In this document: positions 12,905 to 24,663 of the stretch, one piece after another | Layout of the letters: each line of letters starts with the position of its first letter | Position numbering within the stretch: position 1 is the first letter of the stretch | Assembly: GCF_000004075.3 (NCBI RefSeq) | Contig: NC_026655.2 | Coordinates: 21,747,489-21,811,488, forward strand | DNA: 64,000 bases | Source of the DNA: Cucumis sativus | Taxonomy: Eukaryota > Streptophyta > Magnoliopsida > Cucurbitales > Cucurbitaceae | Direction: 5' to 3' | Position numbers and translations under genes: made by a program | The notes under the pieces: generated by a model | The model's input: the letters and a program-made list of their open reading frames with translations, nothing else | Told to the model about the DNA's origin: nothing | The model's database searches: none

Positions 12905-13810
12905 TCTTCTTTTATTAGAAGAAGAAAAATGTGTTTGATAATGGTTTCTATTTCTTTTTTTATTAGAAGAAGAAAAATGTGTTTGATAATGGTTTCTACT
13001 TCTTGTTTCTTTTAAAAAATGAAACAGAAACAGAAAATATGGGTTTCTTATTTCCTTATTTTCTTCCAGATTTATTTTTTATTTTATTCACATCCAATTC
13101 ATTTAAAATTACACCACTCATTGTATCAAACCTACATAGGAATGTTTTCTAGTAATCTTATAGAGATTAAGATTTGGAAATTAAGATAAAGATTGAGATC
13201 CAAAGGACAGAGTCGACAAAGAGGAAGACGAAAACTCAGGACTTAAATTCACGGCAAAAAGAAAGACAAAGACCCACGATGAAAACACAAATCCGATAAA
13301 ACCCCACAGCGAAAATTATCCATGCAAAGAGGAAAACTCATATCCAAAAGCATCGTGTAGAGGAAGAGGATGAGAGGCGAGGAGGAAGATGGAGAAAATA
13401 ATAAGAGGAAGAGGAAGATGATGGTTATTTAGGAAAGAAGAAAAAGAAAACCTTATTCGGGGAAGATGATGAAAATAAAACAAAGAAAAAAGGAAATCAC
13501 GTGTAGGAAATAGAAAAATAATTGAGAAAAGAAGAAAAGAAAACTAATAAAAATAATTGAGAAAAAAAGAAAAGAAATTAGATAACAATAGCCGAGAAAA
13601 AAAAGAAAAAGAAACCCATAAAAATAATTGAGAAAAAAGAAAAATAAACCAATAGAAATAATTAAAAAAAATCAATAAAAATAATTGAGAAACTATTTTT
13701 CCACTCAATCCTTGTAACATGAAAAACGTTTATATTTTTTAAGAACGAGTTGAAACAGGAAACGTTAATCTGTTTCTTAAAAAATGAAAACAAGAACCTT
13801 ACCAAATGGG
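12905..13810. mobile_element. putative non-autonomous DNA element with imperfect inverted ends
   Basis: The left end near 12930-13030 (TGTTTGATAATGGTTTCTAC followed by a GTTTC/AAAAAATGAAAC stretch) resembles the reverse complement of the right end near 13760-13808 (CATTTGGTAAGGTTCTTG followed by TTTTC/AAGAAAC). The arms are tens of bases and imperfect. The left end is tandemly duplicated (units at about 12912-12960 and 12960-13008). The interior is purine-rich with repeated AATTGAGAAAA motifs. No transposase is visible and no target duplication could be fixed, so type (possibly hAT-like) and limits are tentative. Confidence 0.35.
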
Positions 13811-14103
13811 TCCCTAATTTTTCTCTCCAAATAAATTTACTTTCAAATTTAATAAAGGATAAATATGAAAAAAAAGGAAAAAATGAGCAAAAATATGTAA
13901 GCAAAAACAACTTTTTAACTATAACATAATAAATCAAATTTAGATTCGATGAATATTTGTTTTCTTGAAAAAGAAAACTCAACAAAGCCGCCTATGAATA
14001 TTTCAAATAAAAAAGAGAATATTAGATCCAAAATAACCAAAATTAGTTCACTTGAATCGTTTACAAGCACAATGTAACAAATTATGATCAAATGTATAAT
14101 TAG

Positions 14104-14686
14104 TCAGCAAACCCTAGATGGAAGATCGACAGTTCCCTGATCGTACGCCGATGATTTCTCCTTCTTCACAACTCTGCTTCCAAAAACCAAAAACCCAACC
14201 ATATGTCCGGCGACGGCCACGATAAAAACACCACCGTTGAACGACATCAAAGCAAGCATCACCAAATACGCAATCCCCATTCTTATCCCATGTACCGCCG
14301 TCTGCACGATTCCGGCCGCCACATTTCTCGGCCCTACCTCCGTCATCATCCGCCAACACGACAGCCACTCGACCGCCACCGCCAGCAAAAAGACGAACAC
14401 CAGCGCCACTGCATACATGCCGGACCGATCCGGCCAGCCAGCCGGAAAACAAAACTTGTGTGTTTTTCCCCCAGAAGAAAGTCATGTGCATGGCCGATGA
14501 CATCATATCGTGAGTGTGCATGTCATCGCCGGACCCTCTGCTCGTCGGAGCTATCGGCGGCGGCGGGGGGTCCATGTGCATGCCGTCGTGGGTGGGAAGT
14601 AAAACATTGGTAGCGTCGGATTTGGAAGAAACAGAAAGAAAAATTACAAAACAAAGAGTTAAGATTGCTGTTGTTTTTTGTTCCAT
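14104..14686 (-). pseudogene. COPT/Ctr copper transporter, frameshifted by a 4-bp tandem duplication
   Basis: COPT proteins are trimeric Cu(I) channels with three membrane spans and Met-rich N-termini. Reading from 14686, the N-terminus has a hydrophobic leader-like segment (residues 5-20), a Met/His-rich domain with a Pro run (HDGMHMDPPPPP, MHTHDMM) and the family hallmark MHMTFFWGKN. After GW the frame is lost: a CCAG unit is present twice at 14434-14441 on the plus strand. Downstream of it another frame continues perfectly with span 1 (MYAVALVFVFLLAVAVEWLS), span 2 with MLALM, and span 3 with GHMVG, ending in a Cys. MxxxM and GxxxG are thus kept. All essential parts exist, so this is either a recently disabled copy or a sequencing/allelic error. 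It is intronless, like its family. Neighbours at 17923 and 24117 are intact paralogs. Confidence 0.85.
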
Positions 14687-14796
14687 TTTGCAATCTTTTG
14701 AGTTTGTCTGTTGACTTTAAGAGAAATGATTAATGAAGTTCACTTATTTTATAGCTTAATATGGAAGTTTTGAATTTTAATTTAGATAATATTGTT

Positions 14797-14851
14797 GTAC
14801 TACTAATGCTTGGTTGTATTTAATTTGTACTTCTTTTATTATTTGTAGTAC
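14797..14851. promoter_or_regulatory. three GTAC cores upstream of COPT (candidate copper-response elements)
   Basis: GTAC occurs at 14797-14800, 14827-14830 and 14848-14851, within 55 bases and 111-165 bases upstream of the COPT start at 14686. GTAC is the core bound by the plant copper-deficiency regulator SPL7, which controls COPT genes in Arabidopsis. The clustering is seen; the function is inferred. Confidence 0.4.
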
Positions 14852-14859
14852 AAATTACA

Positions 14860-17800
14860 AAATATATACACATATTTTTATTTTATTACTCCTTTCTTTT
14901 ACTCCTTACATTAACGTTTTAATTTGGTAAATTAAATTTTTTAACCTCATGGTTACATGTGTAAATTAATTTGGCTCAAAATCGAATAAATAGTTGTTAA
15001 TAACGTAGATTTTTACCGTGCATGTTAGAATTTAACCAGAGAAGAAACAGAAAAGTAGGTTTTAACATGTATCGAAGGTTAAAAGTTGAGACATAATATA
15101 TAGCCCTTATTTTAAAAATATTAATGACATATATATTATATTTTTCTAATCTGGAGTGTTTTCAATAAAAAATTTAAATCAAAAGTGGATATCATGGTTG
15201 ACCTATGAGAAGATGAAGATAAAATAGCATGCTTCATGCCCTCTTTTTGATTCTTTAATTAAGAACACATAATTAATCTCTATTTATTATTATTATTGAC
15301 CTTTGATATATATGTGTGTATATGTATATGTATATGTATATGTGTGTATATATATGTGTATATTTTAGCTAATTAGTTGTTTAGAAGATACTTGGTTCTA
15401 TATTTTGTAAGATTAGTATTTATCATTTTCTCCTTCCACTTCCGTCCTTTTATCACTTTTCATTCTTTCGACTCTTACCACATTTTTCAAGTGAGAGCAG
15501 AAAGGTTATTTAAAAGGAGAAAAATTGGATATAAGTTTATACCATAAACATGATTATGACTCAACAAAATTAGAGGATAAAAAACTAGAAAAATAAGACA
15601 TGTTGAAGGCGAAAGCAGCCACACACCTCACTTGGGGCATGTCCAATAATCCATGCTCCAACTCCGTTGATTTGAATTTGTTAGTCTAAACCTTAATCCT
15701 CGGTCCTTACTAGCCTCGTTAATTTGGCCATGTGGAGTATGTCCAATGCATGCCTCGATTTGGTTTCGTTTGAAGTTTATGGCTTGATTTAATTTTGATT
15801 TCATATTTTCAAATGATCTAATTCTACAAAGTTTTTACGTTTAATAAATATAGAGAAATTAGACTTCTAAAGTATAAAAGAAATTCAAACTTATACAATT
15901 GTAATAATTTCTATAAGAATAATGCAAAAAGAATTACGATAGTTTTTGGAATATATACGTCATTAACCTCTTTTTAGTCTATTTATTCTAAATTAATGGG
16001 ATTTCTCCTATTAATTCTAAACGAACAAAAGTTTAATTAGTTCAATCAAAGTCATGTTTAAATCTCTCGCTCCAATTTGTACTTAAAAGAATAGAATTTT
16101 ATTTTGAAAGAAACCATTGATTCTAAGTTGAAAAAACAATAGAATTTTTTAGCTTAATACATCTAAGTTAAATTAATATTTTAACTGTTACTTAGGTAAA
16201 AATGTCCTATATTCTACAACCTGTTTGTATTCATGATGCTTAAGCATGCATAATGACGTTGTGATATGTTGTGAGAGACTTGATAATATGACAGTTGGAT
16301 ATAGAATAATATTGTTTAGAGGTTTGTGAAAGGGTCTTATGCATTTTAATTGAGTATAGTATGTGTTGAGTAAATCAAATGTCTTAAATAATGACTGAGA
16401 ATGGTCAAGTGACGGAGTCATTGGGTGTCTTGAATAAAAATGATCAAGAGTTCAAGAGTCGTAAAGGACGTTGCTAATGGTGATGTGAATAAAACGGTTT
16501 ATGAGTCAACATATTTCATCGAGATCAATCTCATAATTAAGTTGGATGTGGCGTCTATAATAGTTGAGTGAGATTTTATAGTTGTTTAGAGATAAAGTGT
16601 ATACTATTGGTTTATGTGTAAGTATTATCACATCCGGTATCCATTATCTATTAGTAATGTATGCATGATACTCGTACTATCGAGTATCATTGTATGTTGT
16701 TTTATGACTCTAATTTTTGTACGTTACGATGGATTGTTGTTTAATCTCAATAATATTGATTTAGAAAGACGTTGAAAAGATATAAGATATGTTGAAGTTT
16801 GTTTGGAAGGATATATCTATATAATAATTTACTTAAAGTGGAAAACCAATTCTGATTGTTAGACACCACTTTTAGAGGTGTAATAATCCCAACGTTATAA
16901 TGATTATATGAAAATCATTTTGACTATTTTTAAAACCACTCCAAACCTGTTTTAGTAGTAAATTCTCTTAATTAATTTGTTTATCTCTAGTTAATTGATA
17001 TAATTATAAATTTTACAAAAAAAAAAAAAATCCTAACTAAACATGTAAATTAATACAACTACTAGTTGATGATGATATATATTTGATACAATTCCAAATT
17101 ATGTGTTATATCAAATAGCTTAGAGATGACATACCAACATCTAAAACATAGATAGACATTCTTGTGTACCATTAGTGTGATATACCAATACCAATATTTA
17201 CATTATGATAACGTGATAGATACTAACAAAAATAGAAAACAAAAAACAAAACAAACAAAAGTTACCAATTTTGTACCCAACTAATCAAAGAATTTTGATT
17301 CCAATAATATTCCAGAAATTGAAAAAAGAATAAAGTAAACTTCAAATAATTAAATTTCATACCGAATCAAACTTCACGACGTCTATCTAAACCTAAACCA
17401 CATATGGAAAATCAATTTAATCAAAATTCAAGTCATCTAAACCTACATAATAGAAAAGTAGTTACACATCGCTATTCAAAATTTAAATGAAATTCAAAAT
17501 TCTAAACTTACGATAAATAAGGTGAAAAAAAACAAAAATAGAAAATTTTAACATTATCATTGAAAAATTTGACAATATGAATGAACACTCACGAATTCTA
17601 AGTTTAGATAGCGACTATGAATCCTAAACACCACTAAATATCTTCATAGTTCTTGCTTACAATTACAAAATTAAGAATCCTAAATGAAAACGATGAACAG
17701 CGAGATAGAAAAATTACAAGATGAATTATCCCTGAAATCTGAATCCAAAGCATTTCCAATTTACCATTTCCCCTCTTCCGTTTACAACTTGACATAAGCT

Positions 17801-17920
17801 GCAAAGAATTCCAACAACAAATTTCGTTTCTAATCCAATCCAAGAAAAATTCATCACCAACATTCAATACACTATCATAACATTCAATTTCAATTCCAGA
17901 TTTCCACATTATTATCCCTT
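14860..17920. other. intergenic DNA
   Basis: No gene recognised. It contains a compound TA/TG/TATG microsatellite at about 15305-15362 and an A run near 17020. A less AT-rich patch at 15600-15780 has no usable reading frame. Confidence 0.5.
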
Positions 17921-17922
17921 CA

Positions 17923-18402
17923 TCAACAACTAAGAGGAGGAAGATCAGAGGATTTACCAGAAACCGCTTCCGATCTCTTGAAAAATTTACTCCCAAACAA
18001 GAAAAATCCCAAGCAATGTCCACCGATTGCTACCAAAAGCACTCCAACATTGAACGACATCACCGCAAGCATCACTAAATACGCTAATCCAACCCTAACC
18101 GTATGCATCAGAGTCCGGATCAATCCTGCCGCTGCCCGGCTCGAATCTTCCTTAATCAATCGGCAATGTGTAAGCCATTCGACGAGAAAAGCAAGCACGA
18201 AGATGAAGATTAAGGCTAAGGCGTACATGCCGGAGCGCTCGCCAGGCCAGCGATGGAACAGAATCTCGGCGTTGGTTCCCCAAAAGAAGGTCATGTGCAT
18301 CATCATCTTGTGGTGCATCATTTCCGGCGATGCGGTGGAGGAGTCCGGTGGCGGTGTCATGCCGTGCATATGATGGTTGTGAGCTTCGGTGGCAGCGTCC
18401 AT
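17923..18402 (-). CDS. COPT/Ctr high-affinity copper transporter
   Basis: Intact intronless frame of 159 residues, the usual COPT length. It is expected to import Cu(I) across the plasma membrane or another membrane as a homotrimer. The N-terminus is Met/His-rich (MDAATEAHNHHMHGM, then MMHHKMMMHMTFFWG), giving the Mets motifs that feed copper to the pore. Span 1 is YALALIFIFVLAFLVEWL, span 2 is GLAYLVMLAVMSFNVGVLLV with the selectivity MxxxM (MLAVM), and span 3 has GxxxG (GHCLG). The tail ends LPPLSC with a Cys close to the C-terminus. The start at 18402 is preferred because the Met-rich domain begins there. By motif it belongs to the COPT1/2/3/6-like group rather than COPT4 or COPT5; the exact ortholog cannot be set by eye. 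Same strand as the broken COPT at 14104. Confidence 0.93.
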   Translation of the reverse strand: MDAATEAHNHHMHGMTPPPDSSTASPEMMHHKMMMHMTFFWGTNAEILFHRWPGERSGMYALALIFIFVLAFLVEWLTHCRLIKEDSSRAAAGLIRTLMHTVRVGLAYLVMLAVMSFNVGVLLVAIGGHCLGFFLFGSKFFKRSEAVSGKSSDLPPLSC

Positions 18403-21400
18403 GGTGGCTCCGGTGCCGGGAAATTCTCGTGTGTGGTATTGGGAAGGGCGATTGGTTTGTGATAAGTGATAAGAACGCCGTCTGTTTCAGTATTAAATGG
18501 ATTTGTTCGTACACTCATTGTGACTTCTATGACTAAACGCCTGATTTGGTGCACCGCCGGTTTATCATTTTTCATGTGTGTTCACCTCTCACCATTTGAC
18601 ACCTACTCTTTCTTTTTTTTAATTTATAGGAAATTATTTGTAAAAATTTTCCAAAGAGATATTTTAAATAATTAATCACCATTAGTAACTAATTTAAGTT
18701 AATCATTCAAAACATTTATTTCGAGTTTAAATGGTTAATTAGCCTTTGATTTTGAAATTACATGCATCTTGGTAGTCTCCCCCGTTAGTTAAAGATCTTT
18801 AAAATCAATCACGAACCCACAAACCAATAAAACCTAACGTTTTAACTTTATCAAAGCAAACCACTTCTTTTTCTTTAGTATCTCATTGGAGATGGTCATG
18901 GTTATCATAAACCCTACCACGATAACCATGCATGTCTATTGATCATTTTTACTCGACGGAGAACTAGTCGTGCATCTGGACATGAAAAATTCAATTTCCT
19001 ATACCACGAGAGTATAAAGAAAAGCTTCACATCTCCTCTATCTATTATATTTTACGTCAACATACTTTTGAGAATATATAAGATGTAACCTACTAATATT
19101 AATAGACGATCAGTAAATAACAAATTTATAGTGTGAACAAAGAGAATATGATACTCACAAATGATACTAGAAAATTCAGTGAGATTCTTTCAAATTTGTT
19201 ATTGTAGCTCGTGGTTATTATCATTGGTATGTAACAATAATTTATCTTATTTGAGATACAAATTATAGTTTAGAAAAATGACTTATAATAGTCCAAATGC
19301 CTTTAGTTCTTTGTATTTAAAAGAAACTGTTATTTTATATTTGATATAGAGTGTGCATGTGACACATTATTTTAATAATTTCTTCACCTACCATAATGGA
19401 CAAAATATATCACATGTATTTTCACACATCTTCATATATTAGCATAGTTTAACCTTCGATTGATATCATATATTGGGAATATGAAAAGAAAAAAAAGGTT
19501 ATAGTTTGTGATTTTAAAAGAAGAATTAAAATTAATAACCATTTTATTTTCTCTCTTTCACCGTGAAGTAGCTCAACGAAGAGAAAAGACGAGTAAAAAG
19601 AGAAAACATTAATAATCGTTTTGTTTTTAGATCTTGAAAATTAAATTTCGTATTCATGAATATTATTTTTATCTTTATTAAGTAATGATTGAATATTCTT
19701 AGTCAAACTTTGAAAGAAGAAAAATAAGTACTTTTTGTTTTTTAAAATATAATCATAATATCTAATAGTGGTTTGATACACAACTAAGACTTGAGCTCTG
19801 ATTGGAAGGAGACTAACAAACATAGTTACTATTAAACTACCTACAAATGTTATACATTAATTAGTTTTTTTATACATATTATATAAAGACGATAAAGTTG
19901 ATGAGCCTATACTAAATCCATCGGTGATGTCTAGTAAATTTAATTTTAAAAAAAAAATATCAATTGAAATTTAAATTATTATTTTAAAAAATTATAATTA
20001 TGATCAAAACAAGACCCAAAAGATGAGTATTAATGTTAGTATGAAATTAAAGGTCCCATTTAGAAAAAGATAAAAAGAAAACCATAATAGTCAAATAAAC
20101 AAAGTGGGACCTTTAATTTGGCTACTCTTCTTTGAAATTAAACAAAGTTTTTCTTTCTTCGTTTTTCTTTTGTAAATTTTAAAAGTTGGGTTAATTTTAT
20201 TTTGAAAGCAATTTTTAAAAAATTAGTTTCCAAAATTTAACTTTGATTTTTAAAAGATCAATAAAGACTACTGTAACTAAAAAAACAAAAAGGTTATAGA
20301 TTTTGTGTTAGTTGAATTAGTTTTTCTCTATCTTATATTTATTTTGCCATTTTTTTTGTACACGTAAGATCGTTGTTTATTATTATTGTTGTTTATTTAT
20401 TATTTAGGAATAGATATTTTCCAAACTTATCATGGGAAGAGAAAGAAATGAGGAAATTAGATATATAATAAATGATAGGGATCATAGTCCAAAAAACTTG
20501 TGGTTAATCAAGCTTTTCTTTTTTCACTTGAGTATAGCTTTAACACCTTGAAAACTATAAGTAATGTAAAAGATTTTTAAATTCATTCCAAATCTAAATA
20601 TATAGAATGAATGCATTTAAAATTTTGTATACAATAATTGAAAAATAAAAGAAAATTAAATAGTTTACTAATTTAAGCTTTTAATTATAATTTGTAAATG
20701 GCAAATAAGTAATTTACCTCTAAATCCTAAATCCTAAAAGTTATGCCATTTAATTATGAATTCTTTTAACCTATAAGCTATTAGGTTAATTTTTTAGTTT
20801 GTTTGAATTCAAATAGTTGATTAATGATTCATTTTACACACTACCAAATAATTTTTAATAAATAAGTTCTAAAAACATAAAAAAAAAATCACACTAGCAA
20901 TAAAGAAAAACTTCATACGGCGTGCAAACCTTATTCTCACATCATACTAAGCAACTATCCAAACCTTATGTCTAGTAATAAAGTGACAAATTCAAATAAG
21001 TAATGTATCTCGATGTATGAGGGTGCATGTGTCCCTCGTACATCCAAACTAAAATGGCAAAGAAAGAATAAAGGTCCTCGACTTTAATTACATCTCACTC
21101 TTATCATGAATAAGACATTTATGTTGGGCACTTAGATGGTTTGTTGAATATTTATGATTTAATTATTTAAATATATTTTTATGTGTGTATATGTTAGACA
21201 ATTTTTTTTCTAGTAAAATGTTATTAAAATTTAATAAAATTTTGTCTTAATTTTTTAAATTAGTTTTTAACTTTTTTTTTTTTTTTAGTTTATGTTTACT
21301 ACACTACAATATACTATGTATATTTTTTTTAAAAAATTACAAATTTTACTTTTTTTTTAATATATATAATGTTTAGATGATAAGTATATTGGGTGGACTA

Positions 21401-23882
21401 AGATTGGGCTTGTGTTTGGGCTTTGGGCCTGTTTTGATGAGGCTAAATTACACCCATCATAAATTACAAGAAGTTTAGTCATTAAAAAGAAATTAGTAGC
21501 TTTGTATATATAACTCAATTGATTAAGGTAAAATATCAACACAAGTTTGAATTTTCACACGTGTGCTTTTAGTTTCGAAAAAGATACAAAAATATATTCA
21601 CATGGTAGACAAGTTGCAATTTACTCTCAAATGTGATATTTAAAAGGTATGAATTGTTTTAATTAAAATACTATCTTATAACTTGTAATTTGGGTTTTGT
21701 TCCATTTTAATCTCCCGTCCCTTCTAAATTTTAAAAAATATTTTTAACATTTTCAATTCTTCACACGAAATTTTTGGAGAATTTTGATTTGTGGAGTTGA
21801 ACTTAAGTTGACATTATATTTGTGATGATTTGATATGACGTGGTTCGATCTCTAGTATTTGATCATCTGATTCTCTCTCGATTAGATGCTTACATTTGAT
21901 TTGAGGAAACGAAACACGCGATGTTCTTGAAGTTATTGGAAGAAAGCTTGTATTTCTAAAGAAACTTCAATTTTCGAGGACAATCGACTTCATGAGTTAG
22001 GAAATCTTCTAGCTCTTGAGAGAATTCTCTTAGACTTTTTGAAGTAAAAAATTTCCAACCCCTGCAAATATAAAAAGAATTAAAAAATTTACAACCCTTG
22101 TAATATTATTTGTAGAGTTCTCTGGTTGGTAACTCATGGGCTAAACCCAAGTAAATAATATTTAATCTAACCAAAATAATTAACTTGATCCAACGGTCAT
22201 AATGAAAACATGTGACATCATCCGAATGGACCAATTTATGTCTTCAATTTAAATTTGGAACATAGGTTAACTTTTTAATTAATCCCAAATTTAATTATTT
22301 GTATTTTCATCATTAATTTAGTAAATGACGTGACAATTTGTGATTCTTGTCAACAAATTTTATTCAACACTCATACATTTAAAATATATCTTTTCTAAAA
22401 AATCTTTAAATTAATGATTATATTTCACTTTTTTTAGGGTTTTTTTTCCAAAAAATATAATTTATCGGTAAAATATTTACACTAAATAATTTCAAAAATA
22501 GAAAAAACTCACATGACCAAAATAAAAAATACAAAAAATGATCCAATCACAACACGTCCATGTAATATATTTGGTATGTTTAGATTTGGCTATATAACCG
22601 TTTATATTTGGCTATGATATCTAACCAGATTTTTGGTTTAGATTTGACCGGCTAGATTTAGGTTCAAATCTAAATGAGTTTTTTTTCAATATTTTCTAGA
22701 TCATTTAGATTTGGATAGAATTTGACCACTTAAATCTAAAACTATTATTTTTCAAGATTTTTTTTTATAGTTTAGATGTGGGGATCATTTAAATTGTCCA
22801 AATCTAAATGATTTTTTATAAAAAAATTTGATAATTTGTGCTTATCAAGTTGTATAAAATTATATAAAAATTTGGCTCTATATTTTTAAGCCATAAGTAA
22901 AAAAATATAGTAAATATATACTATGATAAGAAATGAAGCATATTTAGTAATTTTGAATCTATTTGATACATTTTGCTTTATAACGTTAATAGATAAATTT
23001 GTTAAATTGCTATGGTAAAATTAGGAAAATGTACCTAGGGAAGATTGTTTTTTTTTTTTCTTTTTCTTTTTTTTTTTGCCAATTTTGCAAAGTTATTTCA
23101 TAAATATCCTTGATTGAAATTTGATGTATATAAAAGAAATGGTTTGTCAAAATCATTAAAAGAAATGTTAAAATTGAAATTTTTTAAAGAAAAAAAAGAA
23201 TGTTTACCATGAATAATATGAAATAATTGGTTAAAGATGACACATATTCCTTCCTAGTTTGTATTTAAGAACAAATAAACTTATTGTTAATATTTCTAAC
23301 CACATATTTGAACCTTAGAGTGTTTATTAGACATTTGATCACTTGAAGATAATTTGAGGATCAATCCAAAATTTTTGGATCCAAAATGAAATTTGTTCTA
23401 ATTTTTTAAAACATACCTTTTTTAATTTGGATATTTTGTTTTGTTATCATTTATATAACTTTTTAAAAAATTATTCCACACATAGGTTGATCTCAATTCT
23501 CCATTACCATAGAAAAGCAAAGAACAAAAAAACCTAAATCTAAACCTAAATGGGTGAAAGCCAAGAAAAATTAAAGTGAGTGAAATTAGGAAAAACTTAA
23601 ATTTGAAAGAGTGAGATTTAATCCATGTGCCATCACTAGGAGTCTTTTGATAATGTATGTTTGCAATGACTTAATTAAGAAAAATAAGTTTAGGATTATT
23701 TGATGGACACTGTAATTGGATAGAATTGTAATGTAAAGTAATAAAAAAAATTTAAGTTTAGACGGACTCAGTTTGTAATATAAAATTTGTCATGTTTTAA
23801 CACTTTTTTATTGTAATATAATATAAATTTTTACCATATTTGTTCCGTCTATTAGTCCCACTTTTTAATACTCTCCGATTTC
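18403..23882. other. intergenic AT-rich DNA
   Basis: No gene recognised. One GTAC core lies at about 18510, upstream of the COPT at 17923. Around 21507-21560 the sequence AACTCAATTGATTAAGG followed about 30 bases later by GTTTGAATTTT resembles tRNA-type A and B boxes, a possible SINE head. Near 22570-22830 the word TTTAGATTTGG recurs, suggesting decayed repeat DNA. A T-rich tract lies near 23049-23079. Confidence 0.45.
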
Positions 23883-24018
23883 CATTAATCTTAAATATTA
23901 TTACATCTCACCTCTTGATTACAAGTACTGTTTTATTTCATTTTGAGCATAAATTTTATAAAACACATTTTTTAAGTGTTGAAATAAAATTTGAAATAAC
24001 AAGAAAAAGAAAGCTTCG

Positions 24019-24106
24019 GTACTAGCAAATTGGTAGTACACTCACAACTTTATTTGATAGTACAATTTCAACTTCATTATTTCATTGCAATCCAAACAAA
24101 ATGTAC
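24019..24106. promoter_or_regulatory. four GTAC cores directly upstream of COPT
   Basis: GTAC occurs at 24019, 24036, 24060 and 24103, all within 100 bases of the ATG at 24117. The spacing is 17, 24 and 43 bases. They may be SPL7-type copper-response elements, but their closeness to the ATG means some could lie in the transcribed leader. The duplicated copy upstream of 27077 retains most of them. Confidence 0.4.
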
Positions 24107-24262
24107 CAAAAAGAAAATGGAAACTCACATGACATTTTATTGGGGAAAGACGATAGAGATCCTCTTCCCCGGTTGGCCTGGTCGGAGCTTTTTCTCCTCA
24201 GTCATCGTTTTAATTTTTGTTTTTCTCCTTGCCTTCACCGTGGAGTGGCTCTCACACACTAA
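24101..24262 (+). promoter_or_regulatory. overlapping upstream ATG/ORF on COPT leader
   Basis: An ATG at 24101 lies 16 bases before the COPT start in another frame and reads 53 codons to a TAA at 24260-24262, inside the COPT frame. It has A at -3, a fair context, and would reduce COPT translation if included in the mRNA. The duplicated pseudogene lacks this ATG. Confidence 0.35.
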
Positions 24263-24509
24263 ATTCACCACCTCCGCCATGGACAACCTCACTGCCGGCC
24301 TGGTTCAGACCATTCTTTACGGCATTCGAGTGGGGTTGGCTTTCATCGTTATGTTGGCGGTCATGTCATATAACGTGGGAATTTTGCTAGCGGCAGTGAC
24401 TGGATATTCGATCGGGTTCTTGGTTTATGGGAGTAAGATATTTAATCGATCAAAAATTGATCCAAATCTAAATTTAGATTCTCTTGATCTTCCACCACTC
24501 AATTGTTAG
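24117..24509 (+). CDS. COPT/Ctr copper transporter, short N-terminus
   Basis: Intact intronless frame of 130 residues from the ATG at 24117 (METHMTFYWGKT). The frame is open further upstream to about 24030, but that part lacks an ATG and family similarity. The hallmark MTFYWGK-IEILFPGWPGRS is followed by span 1 (SVIVLIFVFLLAFTVEWLSH), span 2 with MLAVMSYNVG (MxxxM) and span 3 with GYSIG (GxxxG), and the protein ends LPPLNC. Unlike the other two copies it has almost no Met/His-rich extension: only METHM remains. It may therefore have lower copper affinity or a different membrane location. Short N-termini are known in the family, for example in COPT5-type vacuolar/pre-vacuolar members, but the core here looks closer to COPT1/2/3/6. 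It is the likely source of the copy at 27077. Confidence 0.9.
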   Translation: METHMTFYWGKTIEILFPGWPGRSFFSSVIVLIFVFLLAFTVEWLSHTKFTTSAMDNLTAGLVQTILYGIRVGLAFIVMLAVMSYNVGILLAAVTGYSIGFLVYGSKIFNRSKIDPNLNLDSLDLPPLNC

Positions 24510-24663
24510 CATAAAGAATTAATTAAGATAGTTTGTCTTGTTTTATATGAATTTCAATTTTAGTTTGTTTTGTTTTATATGAATTTCAATTTTAGTTTAT
24601 TCTGTTTTACATGAATTTCAATTTTTTATCGACCAAATTTACTTAGATAATCTATCTCTTTTG

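Larger units (their letters stand above)
23883..24663 (+). repeat. donor segment of a local duplication (COPT gene plus flanks)
   Basis: This segment, with the intact COPT frame and its 5' and 3' flanks, is matched along its length by 26836-27552 in the same orientation. The match starts at CATTAATCTTAAAT and ends at GATAATCTATCTCTTTTG on both sides. The donor 3' flank holds about three tandem units of a roughly 32-base word (TATGAATTTCAATTTTAGTT) at 24537-24632, while the copy holds one. Confidence 0.85.

Noticed and set aside
18152-18575. Several frames overlapping the COPT N-terminus
   Set aside because: Shadows in other frames of the intact COPT gene and its leader.
21507-21560. Possible tRNA/SINE (A-box- and B-box-like words)
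   Set aside because: Too degenerate to call; mentioned only as intergenic content.
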